Shown here: piece by piece, positions 11,030 to 22,662 of the stretch
Layout: every line of letters begins with the position of its first letter
Position numbering within the stretch: position 1 is the stretch's first letter
Notes under the pieces: generated by a model
The model's input: only the letters and a program-made list of their open reading frames with translations
Told to the model about the DNA's origin: nothing
The model's database searches: none
NCBI RefSeq assembly: GCF_963678635.1
Contig: NC_087065.1
Coordinates: 62,150,754-62,214,753 of the forward strand
Direction: 5' to 3'
Length of the DNA stretch: 64,000 bases
Origin: Symsagittifera roscoffensis
Taxonomy: Eukaryota > Xenacoelomorpha > Acoela > Convolutidae
Made by a program: the position numbers and the translations under genes

Positions 11030-13285
11030 AACATTGAGTCGACAAAGTCATTACTTTTTTGGGCTATCGGCCAGATTGCGTAAACTAAAATAGGGTTCAG
11101 GTAGCCTCTTGAAATCACCCCAATCATCTGTCTCTTTTCTCGCTTTCTGATAAACGGTCATTAATATAGGTATCTTTTTTATTTCAGCGTTTGTCTTGTC
11201 ATAGGGTCGGAGAATTGAAAGCTTCGGAAATACTCGACATGCCCTTGAATATTAAAGTTGACCGTCGTCAAATCGTGTTCGACTATCTTTCCAAACAACA
11301 GATCTTCCTTCATAGCCTCGCGCTACACATTTTGCTCACACCAATTGAATGCACTTCCTTCCACCATTGAGATGAGGTTCTGATTAATCACCGATCGCCC
11401 GTACGTCTCCACCTTGGGGGCAGAGAATGCAAGCGTCAAAACGAGACCGTATATCACTATTACAAACTCACTTACTCACCTTATTAAAGCTAAAATATCG
11501 ATCCCCATCCCCTAAAATATCGAGCACAAATCGGTGAGCAAGAACATGTCTCCCACTTAGCTTCGCAAGTCTTCCTCTCTCTCTCTTTTGTCTTGTTTTC
11601 TTCCGTTTTCAAGCGGTTCTGCTGCATGGGCTTTTTTTTTATCAGTGTATGCCTCAGGACTCGCGTTTTGGCCCAGGAAGCTGCGGCTTTCTCCAGATCA
11701 ATTTTTTTTCACGTTCTCTGGCATCTGCTCCGGATATTGTGTTAGGGTGAATAGCTCACCTAAGCTTCCAAAAACTATGGTGATCAGTGTTAGCAGACCA
11801 TCTAGACGGAATTTCCTTATTTCTTACGTTAGCAACACAGGAGGTCCCTTTCCAAAATTTTCTGCTCCAAACGTTACTAATAATACCAAAGTCACCAAAA
11901 TTGACCACAACTTGAAAAATTCACAATTAGATAGCGAGAAAACTCAGGGTTTATTTTCGACGAATTCGGTTGAATTTTGCTCTTCAGACTCTGCCGCGTT
12001 TAATTTCTTCACAATGTACACGTGGATCTTCGCAATCATTGGTGGACCTCGTTCGAAAGCGTCCATGCCGAATGCTGCCGCTCGAGTGGCCAAGAGCAGC
12101 CTGTTGTTCACCACAGGCCTTGTTCTCAAAACCATGGCGTACAGATTAGCTTTTGTATCTTTGGGGTTTTGCTTTTTGTTTCTTCCTCCTGGACTTCAAT
12201 TCCTCGGAACCGCAGATCATTTGATATATACACTACTTTCCGATGACCATCCTCAGTTGCTGGCTTCATTTTTATTGCCTGCTCCAATCGCAACACTTCA
12301 TCAAATTCTACCATGTTCTTTCAGACCTCTCATGGCATTTGAGGTATCTGACCATGCTGCTGGCAATTCCGCTCGGAGTATCTCAAATTTTTCTGTTCCA
12401 CTTCGCTATTTGGGATGGGTATGATTATATCAAAACTTTCTTCGGAGAAAAGCGTTGTTATCGCGCACACAAAATTGCGCATATTAACACTGGCTTAGGG
12501 GTATTTTCTTGAATGCACTTTCTCTCAACACGTCCATTTTTTCGCCCATGGATTCTAAGACGCCTTCGCTAGCTGACCATACAGCAGCGTATGCTGTCAT
12601 TGGCTCTCTGTGTCTGCTCAGGAGACATCTGCTATGCAGCTGATCGTTGATGCCGGCAAAAACAATCGTTCGGGGATTCATTTCAGTCTGTCGCTGAACT
12701 CCGATCGCCATCGACGTTGATTGCATCCAATCGAGATCAATTCCTGCCATTTTATCACATCCGGCCCGAAAAAGGACTTGGTTAGGTTTACGTAGTCCGA
12801 GCTTGCAATCACCAATATTTTCGCTTTCCTCATTTCTTCTTTGTCGTAGGCGGCGAAGATCGTCTCGTCAATATTAAATTTCAGAACGCCATACCGTTCC
12901 GCATCATCCTCTTGTTCCGCTTCTTTTGGATAAGCTCTCTCTTTTACGTGGGAGGGAGGTTCTTGTACTTGCACATCTTGTCATGCTGTCCTACGGGTGC
13001 TCTAAAACCGGCATCTCTTCTCTAGTTTGTTCATCGTGGTTCTTTTGCATGTCTTGCAATGATATGGCGTTAACAGGATCCATGGTGATATTCGAGATCA
13101 GTCCCTCGAGACCAGTCAACCTCATGCAGTTGTCGAGCTGAAGCTGATCTTCACTGCAATGAACCAATCCACTCCCTCAATCGAACACACTCCGCGCACA
13201 GATATTTTAGCGTCATTCAACATTTTTATCGCATTCGATGCATAGTTAACCACCTGGAAGATTAATTTAATTAAATCCGGCTTCT
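11030..13285 (-). pseudogene. family X protein, decayed copy 2
   Basis: Read right to left, this matches the plus-strand copy at 53.4-55.8 kb in the same order through many frameshifts and stops. The matching blocks are AIKMLNDAKISVRGV and GVDWFIAVKISFSSTTA (about 13280-13150), LEGLISN, DETIFAA, ILVIASSDYVNLTKSFF, RTIVFAGINDQLHSR, ESMGEKMDVL, FDEVLRLEQ, LRFRGIEV, MVLRTRP, AFERGPPMIAKIHVYIVKKL, VTFGAENF, DGLLTLITIVFGSLGELFTL, IYGLVLTLAF, EDLLFGK and DWGDFKRLPEP (near 11090). The SDY and GIND blocks recall SGNH/GDSL hydrolase blocks I and III. I do not recognise the protein. Because two diverged copies share peptide order rather than close DNA identity, it is a real coding family. The opposite-strand open frame at 11588-12424 is a shadow of it. 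Confidence 0.75.
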
Positions 13286-13287
13286 AA

Positions 13288-13536
13288 ACATGCCAAAAGG
13301 AAAGTGTAGGCCTTGACATCATCAAGGAACTCCAATCCGGCAATCGCTCCTCTCTCGAGACAGTTCTTGATTCCGACCTAGAGGTTCCCAAAGTGCTTTT
13401 AATTTGGAAGCGGGCTTACCAGCAACTGAGGGCATGGGACGAAAAAGTTATTAGTTCCGAGGATGAGGAAGAAATGACAAGACAGATCAGTACCTCGAAG
13501 GCAAAGGGGACCGATAAGGCCAGATACACGTGGTGA
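13288..13536 (+). other. open charged frame without a start, unrecognised
   Basis: An open frame of 82 codons bounded by TAA (13285-13287) and TGA (13534-13536). It reads GLDIIKELQSGN, LETVLDSDLEVPKVLLIWK, AYQQLRAWDEKV and SSEDEEEMTRQI. The composition (amphipathic, acidic-then-basic) looks protein-like, but there is no ATG at the start and no family I recognise. It starts exactly where the minus-strand family X remnant ends, so it may be the flank of a rearrangement. Confidence 0.3.
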
Positions 13537-13953
13537 ATTCTTAAGCTTTGAGCGGGAGAAAGAACTGGGGATCAAGTGGGAAATCAGATGAAATCTGTGG
13601 GAAAGAAAACGAGATATTAACTAACAAACTTTTGTTATTTAAAATATTATATCTATTTTTATATCAAAAATTGGCATGAGAATATTCTGAGTAATTTAAG
13701 CAAAAGAAATTTCAAAAACGGCTGATAAAACCAAGATCAAAAGTTCTGTTGGAAGAATATTTTGTTACTGTTAAGCTATACAGTGACAAATTTACATGGC
13801 TGTGAATTTTGCGGATGTAGATAAGGTTGAATCTGCTGCAAACTTCTATATATGGCCACTGGCACTGTATCTTGAGACGCACTCAACATTCTGGAGGCTC
13901 ACTGACATGACGACGACGTGCGATGAGGACATCGATCTTGAGTCCGGGGAATA

Positions 13954-14654
13954 TGTGCGAGTCGGTCATACTCTGAAATATTGTCATGATTTTTGGGGAA
14001 ACGGTAATTTTTGAAGAAATCGAATTGGCCATCTCATGCTCAGGTTTATCGCAGCAACTGATGTGAGAAGTCATTAAAATCAGAAGACTCGAATTATAAT
14101 TGCGTGAAAGTGGACAAAAAATCAGTCACGAGACAAAACTGCTATTCGCAATTTGTCTAATTACAACAACCAATTCGAAGAGAGCTGTCTTGTTCCTGAA
14201 GAGAATGCCAAGAGTTTTTGAGAGAGTGTTAGTACGTGAGTATGGAGAACCTGGATCTTCCAGGTCGACGAGTAGAGCAACCAATTGGTCCAGAGAAAAA
14301 AAACTACTTGAATTAAAACTAGTTGTTTACTGAAACTTATAGAGTTGCTTTAATTACATTATTTAATTAATTCTAGAGCCGCGTCACTATGTTTTTAACA
14401 GCGTTCGCGTGTTTTAGGTATTTAGAGAACTAGCCAAGGGGACCATCTTATTTCTAGAGTGGGGCTGTTTTGGTAGTGGCCTTTAAGCTGTAACACGATT
14501 TTCTAGTCCCATGTCTAAGGCGAACCGAATTGGCTCCGACTTAATGAGGTGCAAAAACACAAGAGGTAGTGTCCCTGACCCTTGAGGCAATAGCTATTAG
14601 GCCTATTTCTCTTAACCTCATATGTGACGTAAGCGGACGACTGTAAGAGTTACA
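13954..14654 (+). repeat. 0.9-kb dispersed repeat, copy 2 (internally deleted)
   Basis: Aligns with 60550-61438 from TGTGCGAGTCGGTCAT to GAGTTACA but lacks about 200 bp of the middle, including the GATCCAT...ATGGATC palindrome. It keeps CTGCTATTCGCAATTTG (near 14140) and the strongly conserved 3' block around GGCTCCGAC and AGTGTCCCTGAC (14540-14580). Confidence 0.75.
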
Positions 14655-14802
14655 CAACCAGGATCGTTAATCAACAAAATCGGCCTATCGTACTGTCAAC
14701 TTCCAATAAGATAAAGTTCGTTTCGCCGGCATTCTGGTGGAATTGCACACAGCCTTAGATGTTGTCCTACGGTTTACTCCTCTTGTCGGTGTTTGTCAAT
14801 TC

Positions 14803-15530
14803 TAGTGGTTAGAAGTTGAACATTTTTATCTACCTAGACCAACGAACCGTTTGATGCAGAACCGTTTGGTCAACATCCACAACAAGAAATCTTGTAAACT
14901 TTTTGATATCAGTTCGCATGAAAAAGAAGACTTTAAGGATGGTAGGCAGATTTTCAGCTTTCTGGTTTTGGCAATAATGAGTGCCTTGATTATGTTTCGC
15001 ACCTTTTTGCAAATATCAGACTTTCATTGCATCGATACTGCATCACCATCATGGTTGGTAGGTCTATATTATCAATACCCCCTTGAAGTAGGTGTTTGCC
15101 AGGGCTCTGGTTGACTTTCCATTTGATGAATTTGTCAAGGGTCCTTGAAATAATCTTTTCAGTGCAACATTTTGGGAATTGGTTGTACACATATTGTTCT
15201 CTATTCACCTTCATGGCCTCATTGGACCTATTCCAAGTTGAATTGCTTCTAAAAATTCGACAAACAGCGCCTTCAATTATGTTCTTCTGATAATGGAGAG
15301 AAGCGCAGCGCCTAAAATTAAAAATTGTCCCTGTATCATTTGATTTTCGAAACCAGCCACAGATTATCTTTTTAAGTGTGTCCACGTTAACGTTGATGTC
15401 AGGAAAGGCCAAGTTGCCTTTCCCGTTAGCCTTTTCTAAAGTAATTTGTATATTAGGATCTAATTGATTTGCAGCGCTTGACACTTCTTCTGAATCTCCT
15501 TTCACATTTCTCACGATATCATCTACACAT
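14803..15530 (-). pseudogene. Penelope-like element RT, C-terminal part (unit A)
   Basis: The minus-strand frame 15514-14990 reads VSSAANQLDPNIQITLEK, LAFPDINVNVDTLKKI, GWFRKSNDTGTIFNFRR, YQKNIIEGAVCRIFRSNSTW and YVYNQFPKCCTEKIISRTL. This is the pattern of the Penelope RT C-terminal half (LxFLD..., RKPTxTG, hRhxxxxS...). The LPSLKSSFSCEL block that normally precedes the GIY-YIG endonuclease follows in another frame (about 14930-14890). The catalytic core lies upstream and is absent, and the GIY-YIG domain is lost at the duplication boundary. The RT assignment rests on these motifs; the copy is inactive. Confidence 0.75.
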
Positions 15531-16270
15531 CTCAGAAAAAGTTTGTTTTTCCTCTGAGGGTTGTTATCTTTATTTTAACTTACAGTACGTGTAACATTCA
15601 CCCAGACCTTGCACAATGAAGGATCGTAGAAAAAGTAACTATTGACGACTGGCTGACGTCAATTTCTTTAATTCTACTCGTTTTTAACCGTCTAGACCTA
15701 TCCAGTAATTTTTCTGGTCTGTTAAGGGCTAAGTAAAAAGCTACTAATTTTAGCCAATCAGCAAACGACTTTTGATCAGCTTTCTTTTACATGTGAAACC
15801 AACCACATAGCTGGGTCTGGGATCCCCAGACTACATGATTACGATTAAAAAGACGACTAGAGGACCATAATTTATTATGTTTCCAGTGATATTTAAATAC
15901 TAAACCCATTAGAGAAGGATTGACTCTTTCCTCGACTCTAAATACTCGTGCTCTGAATTACCAAACAATATTGGAGTTGATTAAATTGTTCAGGGCTTAA
16001 CAGATTTAATTTTGGCTTACTTGCTCAAGCTAAAATGTGTATTTAATGTCTCTAACAGTCTCGTTTCACCGGGCCTCTAAGACCTGGTTCTCCCGGAGAT
16101 AACGTCGTTGTCTCTCCAATTTTGTGGCACGGGAGGGTTCGGATCTGTTCCGGAAGTCCCACTGGACCTTCCTTCCTTTCGATCTTCTCGTGATAAGTGT
16201 CTTATCGTATCTTGCTAGGATGATGAGAGGCTTTGTTTTTCTCATATTTTCTTCCAACTACTTTCTTCCA
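15531..16270. other. non-coding stretch (also 30992-31731)
   Basis: Apart from the short dispersed repeat, no coding region or RNA gene is seen. It may be the upstream non-coding part of the Penelope-like element, but no pLTR could be outlined. Confidence 0.4.
15805..15884 (-). repeat. short dispersed repeat, unit A copy
   Basis: Its reverse complement resembles 62185-62258. Both contain [AT]GGTCTGGGGAT-like sequence followed by GAGACCCAGC or CAGACCCAGC, and both begin with an AATAAA-containing stretch. Possibly a SINE-like or LTR fragment; not classified. Confidence 0.4.
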
Positions 16271-16380
16271 TTTTCTTCCAACTACTTGTAAATCAGGTTG
16301 TGTGTCTGGTTGTACTGTTTGTTCTTATTTTCTTCCAACTACTTGTAAATCAAGTTGTGTGTCTGGTTGTACTGTTTGTT
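16271..16380. repeat. 57-bp tandem duplication (unit A)
   Basis: Two copies starting TTTTCTTCCAACTACTTG at 16271 and 16328, differing by AGGTTG versus AAGTTG. A further partial TTTCTTCCA copy precedes them. Confidence 0.9.
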
Positions 16381-17019
16381 ATTTTTCGGTCAAAAATGGC
16401 CGTTTCATGCAGTTCTCAGAAATGTTCTAGGGCACATACTCCCCGGGCAGTCCTCTCTATGTCCCCATTTGGCGCATAACTCCGGTTTATCTTCAAGTGG
16501 TGATCCAGTGTTCTACAATCAACCTACAAACCGCATCAGAAATTATATTTTATCCACTTCACATCAACTCACCGCGTGCCACAAATGACATCGTACTACA
16601 TTTCACTGCCTTCCAACATTTTCACAAAATTTGCACTACGAGGAGTGTCCTAGATAAAAATTTCTTTACTGACTACTTACGTCACTCCATCAGAAAAATT
16701 TCTTTTCGCTCTTGCTGATTTAAAAAGGTTTGGGACGTGGCTCGGACACGCACCCATTAATATCAACTTACTCACATTAAGTTTCTCACAAGAATAATCG
16801 TTCCTTTATGCTGCTGCCCTTAATACTAAAAACTTACAAACAAAAAAACTTCCAATTCATGTATTATTTGAAAAGCCAAGATACATGTTAAATGTAAAAA
16901 TAGTTAAACTCTTGTTTTTCATCAAAAATTTAATAACTAGTTGTTTTCACCGATAATGAAATTGGACATTATTGATTGATCCGTTGTTGTTTACCATTCT
17001 GGTCAAAGCTCCCTAAAAC

Positions 17020-17950
17020 ATTAAAACTGTTACTGCTATTTACTAGAGATCTTTACTAGGACCTCTTTTGTTCGTCATTTACATAACTGATCTACGGTCC
17101 ATAATTGAAAGTACTGTTGCTACTTAAAAACTATTTGCCGATGATCTAAAGTCTCTATTCAGCGCGCTCTGGGTAATCTATCAAAGTGGAGCAAACAAAT
17201 TCAATGAGCGTAATTATTTAGAAAAAAAATGCGGATTTTTAATCTTTTAAGGTAACGACAACAGAGAGTTCTGCTTTGACTCACACGTGTTTAAACAGAA
17301 AAGCATTGCAAAATATCTAGCCATAGAACTTTCAGACAATCTGAATTGGGATGTACATATTCACTTGATGTGTTACCAGGCGTACGCCTCATTCCACATG
17401 GTGAGGCGTAACATGTCTCTACTTACAAACCAAGATACCAAACTACACTTACTTCGAGGATTTTTGATACCAATCTTCTTTATGGAATGCAGGTGTGGCA
17501 TCCGAAAAAGGTAAACTTCGTTCTTTTGAGCTATTTCAAAAGCGCATAACAACATGAATACACCCAAGAACCGAATACAAGGATCGTGTCATCCACCTTA
17601 GAATACTTCCTTTATCGCTCTACAGAATCGTATGATATTCTCTATTCAGTAAAATCATTCAAGGAAAGTACAACGTTCCATGGAGAGAATAAGTTGGAAT
17701 CAACGAAAACCACAAAAAAACTAGAGCAAAATTTGAACAAAAAGAATCGTTCGTACAAAATTTTTGGCACCAAGTTACTCTTCTACAAAAACGAATTGGC
17801 AGTCGAGTGAACATTTTTTGAGATGGCTTCAAGAAAGATTATCAAACCTTGACTGGAACTACTTTATACCTTGTTACGACTACTGCATATACAAACTTGG
17901 ACCTTATTGGATATATAACGAAACACACTAGAAAACTAAAACTTCCGAGT
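17020..17950 (+). pseudogene. CR1/jockey-type RT fragment (unit A)
   Basis: Frames broken by stops give GPLLFVIYITDLRSIIES (motif B region, 17060-17112) and KLFADDLKSLFSAL (catalytic FADD, about 17127-17168). An open frame at 17287-17514 follows with SIAKYLAIELSDNLNWDVHI and LTNQDTKLHLLRGFLIPIFF. The C-terminal part (FELFQKRITT, YKDRVIHLRILPLSLYRI, FSKIIQGKYNVPW) lies at 17520-17690. It is 5'-truncated and has no intact reading frame. It sits between the Penelope-like fragment and an oppositely oriented non-LTR fragment. Confidence 0.75.
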
Positions 17951-18439
17951 GCCTTATAAGCACTTCCATTTATTGGAGAAACCAATATTATGATTTTTTT
18001 ACCTTGCTGACTGTAGGGATGGTTTCGAGATTGATGATTGAACTTAAAATTTTTTAAGGCAAATTCTCTTGTTTCGGGCTAGAGGGAATTTTAAAAAAAT
18101 GTAACTTACGAACCTTTTTCACACATTTGTTCATTATCATGTTTAAAAGTATTAAAACTTTATAAACGTTTTTTTTCTTAAATAATCGGAAGGTCAAAAG
18201 TATCATAATAACCGAGGTTACAGTCAGAAGTCCCGTCATCACGTATTCCAGTCAAAATTTTTGGAGTTTACTAGATATGGAATTGATAATGATATAAGAA
18301 GATGACAAGTGTTGAAGTCCTTTTCAATTAAAATCGATACAGGTTACGTTTGATCAAAAAAACACGCAACTCGACACGATAATAAACAACTAATACAAAT
18401 AAAAAATTTCGTCGAAAGTTTTTTTTATCATTTATTGTT

Positions 18440-19190
18440 CCGAGTACGCAAGCGGCGTTCGCAACATGTATTGCGAGGGAGATTCTCTGTTTTAAAAAGC
18501 TGCCTGTTCTGGGTTCCTCAGTGCATATGCTTATGTTCATACAAAACTTGCTCAAAAAAATTTCTGTGCTGGGGCCGGCCGCGCCCTGAATCTCAAAAGC
18601 TAGCGGTTGAAAAAGATATCCATCATCTACAAGATCTTTAAACTTGTCATTTTTTTGCTCTTACGCTTCAGCGGCAGTCATACCAGGGTTACAAACAGAC
18701 CCGGCATTAACCCTACAAGGAGCTAAGGAGTCTACTACCGTTACATTCAAATGGAGCTGCTTACCAACAGCCATGGAACGAGCGTCAAACCGTCTGGTCG
18801 CTTCTGATCAATCTTGTAGAGGTGTCGTGGTTCCAAAACAGACGGAATGTGAGTACAAGATAAACTCTGCTTTATAAGGGCATTCAGGTTTGATTGCCTA
18901 GAGAATCTCCCTAGACTTTTGAGGCAAGAAAAACCATGCCAACCATCCTCGATACGTCTTTTCCGCGCATGCATTTATGCTGTTTGCACATTTTTGAGCC
19001 TAATCAAAGTCCTATCGGAATTCTGAGTTGTTGGTTTGACAGTTTTAACCTTAAATTTTTGTACGGGATGACGTTCAACCATTGGAAGCCAAATCTATCT
19101 TGGAACGCGTTGAAACTTTTTACATCTGTTGGTTCGAGTCGTGAAATCAAGTCTGCAATTTCGCTGTCGAAAATTGGCTCTGTCCAGTTT
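18440..19190 (-). pseudogene. non-LTR element C-terminal domain with zinc-finger motif (unit A)
   Basis: Read on the minus strand, one frame gives DLISRLEPTDVKSFNAFQ, FQWLNVIPYKNLRLKLSNQ, LRIPIGL and CKQHKCMRGK (the CxxHxC zinc-knuckle region, one position altered). Another frame gives EDGWHGFSCLKSLGRFSRQ, then PRHLYKIDQKRPDGLTLVPW (about 18825-18766). A further shift gives NVTVVDSLAPCRVNAG, DDGYLFQPLAFEIQG and FLKQRISLAIHVANAACVLGT (ending near 18445). The KRPDGLTLVPW block followed by DVTVVD-like sequence is a restriction-like-endonuclease signature at the C-terminus of one group of non-LTR RTs. The RT itself is missing. Confidence 0.7.
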
Positions 19191-19399
19191 TTTGAATTTC
19201 AGTTTCCGGAGCCATTTCAATTTTTCCAAGTTCAAACCACCGTTGAAGCGCATCATCATAGGTTCGGGATTAGAGCAGAAGACTAATCCAGCAAGCAGTG
19301 CAAGAAGCAAAAAGAGGGGACTCAAGGACAACAACAGTCGACTGTTGGGTATCGTTAACAAGTTTTGTAACCCTTTTGGTTCAAAAATTAAGATTTAAA

Positions 19400-20346
19400 T
19401 CTGTGGGAGGCTCGACAGTGACTCCATTGAAGTGACCCTCCGCCGAGTTGCGAATTTCCGAGTTAAGAAACGGAAAAAAGCGCTAAATTAGTGAGTTACA
19501 TTGTAATTGTACTAGTATAATAAGTGGAACTCGTTAACTTTAGTTCGGAAACACAAGTGAATCGATAGGTTTTAAAACCCGTTTGCCAATAAACTTCCGG
19601 GTTACAGTGAAATCAAAATTAACGTGGTTGATTTAGCGGATTCATCAACCCGGAATGGTCCAAATAGCATTGTTTTTGGCACATTTTTTCAGCTGGAACG
19701 TTTTAGATTGTTTTTTTTTGCATTTAACTAGAAGAGTATAGGACTTCTGAGCTCAGATCAGTAATTTTTAAGTCGAAAAGATAAAAATTGCGAAAAAAAG
19801 TTAGGCGGAACCTATGAGTGAGAAAATTTTTGAACATTAGAAAAAAGACAATTTGGTTAATAACTTTGGAAATACTGGACAGATCTAGTTGTTCTTGCTA
19901 CCATTAGATCGGAAATTAGGTGAGCTTACTCATAGAGCCTTCAACTATCCGTAAGTATAGAAAATTTCGAAGATTGTTATCGACAAAATTACCAATTTGT
20001 GAAAGTAGACCCTTCACATTTTGTAAACCTTTTTTTTGGAAAGCCCTTATACCCCTACCACAGTATAGTAATGGTTGAATAAGGCAATTTTACGATGTTT
20101 TAGACAAAAATGGAGGGCTAGGGAACCTATAAGACGATAGTCGAGTCAAGACTAAGCTAGTTATAAGACCGTTCACAGTTAAGGAGAATTGTCAAATATG
20201 CAGCTTAGCTTCAATCCGCAAGGGTCTAAGTCCGGAATACACCATTCCTAGTTAAATCATATAGCATAATAGACTCAGAAACCGTATCGGGAAGGGTATC
20301 GGGTGAAATTTTTAAAAGTCCCCGAAAAGCTAATTTCAGAAACGAG
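19400..20346. other. non-coding stretch (also 34861-35806)
   Basis: AT-rich, with homopolymer A and T runs and no credible coding frame. It may include the 5' LTR of the gypsy element to its right, but I found no second copy of it at the 3' end of that element. Confidence 0.4.
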
Positions 20347-20605
20347 GAGGGGTCCCAATCCGGAAGGGTCCTATTTTCACCAATTCGGAAGGGTCCTATT
20401 TTTGCCAATACGGAAGGGTCCTATTTTTGCCAATCCGGAAGGGTCCTACTTTTGCCAATCCGAAAGTGTCCTATTTTTGTCAATCCGGAAGGTTCCTTTT
20501 TTGCCAATACGGAAGAGTCCCAATTTTGCCAATCCGGAAGGGTTCTTTTTTTGCCAATCCGGAAGTGTCTTGATTTTGCCAATGCGGAAGGGTCCTTTTT
20601 TGTCA
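20347..20605. repeat. 25-bp minisatellite (unit A)
   Basis: About ten units of CCAATCCGGAAGGGTCCTATTTTTG, 24-26 bp each. Because 25 is not a multiple of three, several frames are open across it on both strands and the resulting peptides (PIRKGP..., FRIGK...) are repeat artefacts. It ends about 320 bp before the presumed primer-binding site of the gypsy element. Confidence 0.95.
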
Positions 20606-20927
20606 AAAGAAAAAGAAAAACAAATAGAAAAGAATATTAAGTTATTAGGAATCAGGCTAGAAACAAGTGACTGCACTGGTAACTTGCCTCTTAAAAAGAC
20701 CAGAGTAAAAAAAACAAGTCTAAACCCGGATATTCGCGACACTAAGTTAAATTGAATAAGAGTTTGTCACTAACTTGTGTGGATTAAAATCCAGGTAATT
20801 TTTTGGAAAAGCGATTGCCTTGAGGACTTTAGTAAGTCTAGCTCGGGCAATCCGAAGGCAGACAGGACTCGGTGGGTGCAATAGACGCCCACTTGAGAAA
20901 ATTACTGCCTTCAAGTTTTGTCTGATT

Positions 20928-20947
20928 GGTGCGGCACCGAACAGGGA
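20928..20947 (+). promoter_or_regulatory. possible primer-binding site of gypsy copy A
   Basis: TTGGTGCGGCACCGAACAGG followed by GA. The CCGAACAGGGA part equals the end of the well-known tRNA-Lys primer-binding sequence, with one base missing upstream. It lies about 560 bp before the likely gag ATG at 21490. Not proven because no LTR edge was found. Confidence 0.35.
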
Positions 20948-21234
20948 AAGCTTTTTCTGTAGAAACATGTTCGACTATTGTTTTGCGACAAACTAAAATA
21001 CAAAACACATACGATTTTATTGGAAATATTTTATTTTCCTTCGTTTTTGGTTTTAAATCAATAATTTCTGTTCATGATTGGGTAGTGAGTACAATATTAC
21101 TTAAATATATTGATATCATCAGAATGTGCTAGCTTCACATCTTACAACTAATAATCGATCATTTTTATCATTGTGAATAAATTGTATACACGCTGTACTG
21201 TAATAACGTACAAAGATTCGTGGTCAATATTTAG

Positions 21235-21762
21235 GTGAAACTTTGGAATTTATTGTGTGTTGTCATTATTATCAGTAGCCAAACAACAAGAACATTAGCA
21301 GTCGAATGGAGTGTAAAGGCAGTAAGAAGTGATAAATCAGAAATGAGTCTTGACAAGTCAACGATATCTAAACTAATTGATAGCTCTAAGAAATTCATAC
21401 CAGAGAAACAAAGAAAGGCAATGAACGATTCTTTTGTGAAAAGGATCGTACGAACCCGGACCGACAAAAGGAAGAAAGTTTCAGGCAGAATGGTTGAAAC
21501 CAGGAGTCAAAAGTCCTCAGAAGGACAAAAGGCAATGTTAGAAGTAGAGATCCATCCGGACCCTGCCATAGATGAGAATCGGGAGGGACATGGACCAGAA
21601 GGAAGTGGAAAAAGAAGATTGGCGAGTGAATCTACTCCGGTAGAACAAGGCCAAGACTTTGTCACTTCCACCGGGACTCTAGACCGAGAAGAGATGTCGG
21701 AACTGTCCGACATCTCTACTGAAAACATGCGACTACAAGATCACCCAAAGACAACACGATGA
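21235..21762 (+). pseudogene. gag N-terminal part, copy A
   Basis: Open frame of about 175 residues. The likely Gag start is the ATG at 21490 (residue 86), beginning MVETRSQKSSEGQK; basic TRS/TRSQ starts are common in gypsy Gag. The upstream part is probably leader read by chance, and in copy A a TAG in the leader shortens it. The C-terminal half is acidic and Ser/Thr/Glu-rich. Beyond 21762 a coiled-coil-like stretch in another frame (LRDDMEKLRIQQEQTH, IDAMLERRTQAIMDRLDGY) leads into an inverted duplication. No enzymatic role; Gag forms the particle that packages element RNA. Confidence 0.6.
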
Positions 21763-21977
21763 CGCACGTTGCGACGGAGAAACCAGCAACGTCCTCCTCG
21801 ATTTCAGAAAGAGTGAAGAACACTTTGGGAAACAGAGCAAAGAGAGTTACGATTGAGAGATGACATGGAGAAGTTGAGAATTCAGCAAGAGCAGACTCAT
21901 GGGACTCTTGACACGAAGATAGACGCTATGTTGGAGAGGCGAACTCAGGCTATCATGGATCGGTTGGATGGCTACTA

Positions 21978-22153
21978 ATTTCAAAGATTTTCTCAGCAGT
22001 GTCCCGCTGGTATTGCTTTTTGGCCATCACGCAGTTTAGGGCTGTCTCTTCCAGGTTACTGGTGAGCGCACTGCATTCTTGTCTTTCTGTCAAGTCCTCC
22101 TCTTTAAAATGCAGTTTCATTACCTCTATACAGGTATCAATACAACCAACAGA
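21978..22153 (+). repeat. 176-bp inverted repeat, left arm (copy A)
   Basis: Exact reverse complement of 22663-22838, separated by 509 bp. The right arm is the native gag sequence. The left arm is an inverted extra copy that puts antisense gag into the sense transcript and ends the upstream gag frame with TAA at 21976-21978. Confidence 0.9.
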
Positions 22154-22662
22154 GAAACGGAGGGTACAAGTGGATCGAAGAATGGGGAAACAACTCAGCA
22201 GAACCTAGCAGGGAGTCGAGAGTGAACTTCAATGAACAACCCAATAGAAGAAGGACATAAGGATTGACTAGTGGAAGCGGCAGCTCATCCAGCTATGCCA
22301 CAGGAGACAATAGGCCACGGGGCGCAAACATCAGAGGAAGTTCAACTGGCAACAGACCGACCTCAAACGAACGACCGACGCAAGACACACATGCGACTGG
22401 GAGATGTGATTTCATGAACTGGAATCAAGCGAATCAAGGAAAAAGTCAACCCAGCGATACGAACAGGAGGGAAAAGCCAGAGCCTCTATCAGGGTGCAAT
22501 AATGCTCAAGCGGGGCATTCAAGGAACGCAACATCAATGGCCACAGCCTTTGAACCACTGAACAGGTGCTTGGAAACATTCCTTACGAGGTTATCTAGAA
22601 CCAGTGACCGCAGTGAAATGTCCAGAAGGGTTTTTAAGAAACCAAGGTGCTTTAAAGAGGAA

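Noticed and set aside
11588-12424. 278-codon plus-strand open frame
   Set aside because: It is antisense to the family X remnant, whose minus-strand peptides match the other copy in order. Its own translation is hydrophobic and matches nothing.
20303-20755. 150-codon frame with PEGSYF repeats (and its copy at 35763)
   Set aside because: Translation of the 25-bp minisatellite; other frames and the other strand are equally open.
21235-21489. Signal peptide at the start of the upstream gag frame (hydrophobic LLCVVIIISS)
   Set aside because: The segment precedes the likely Gag start at 21490 and looks like leader sequence read by chance.
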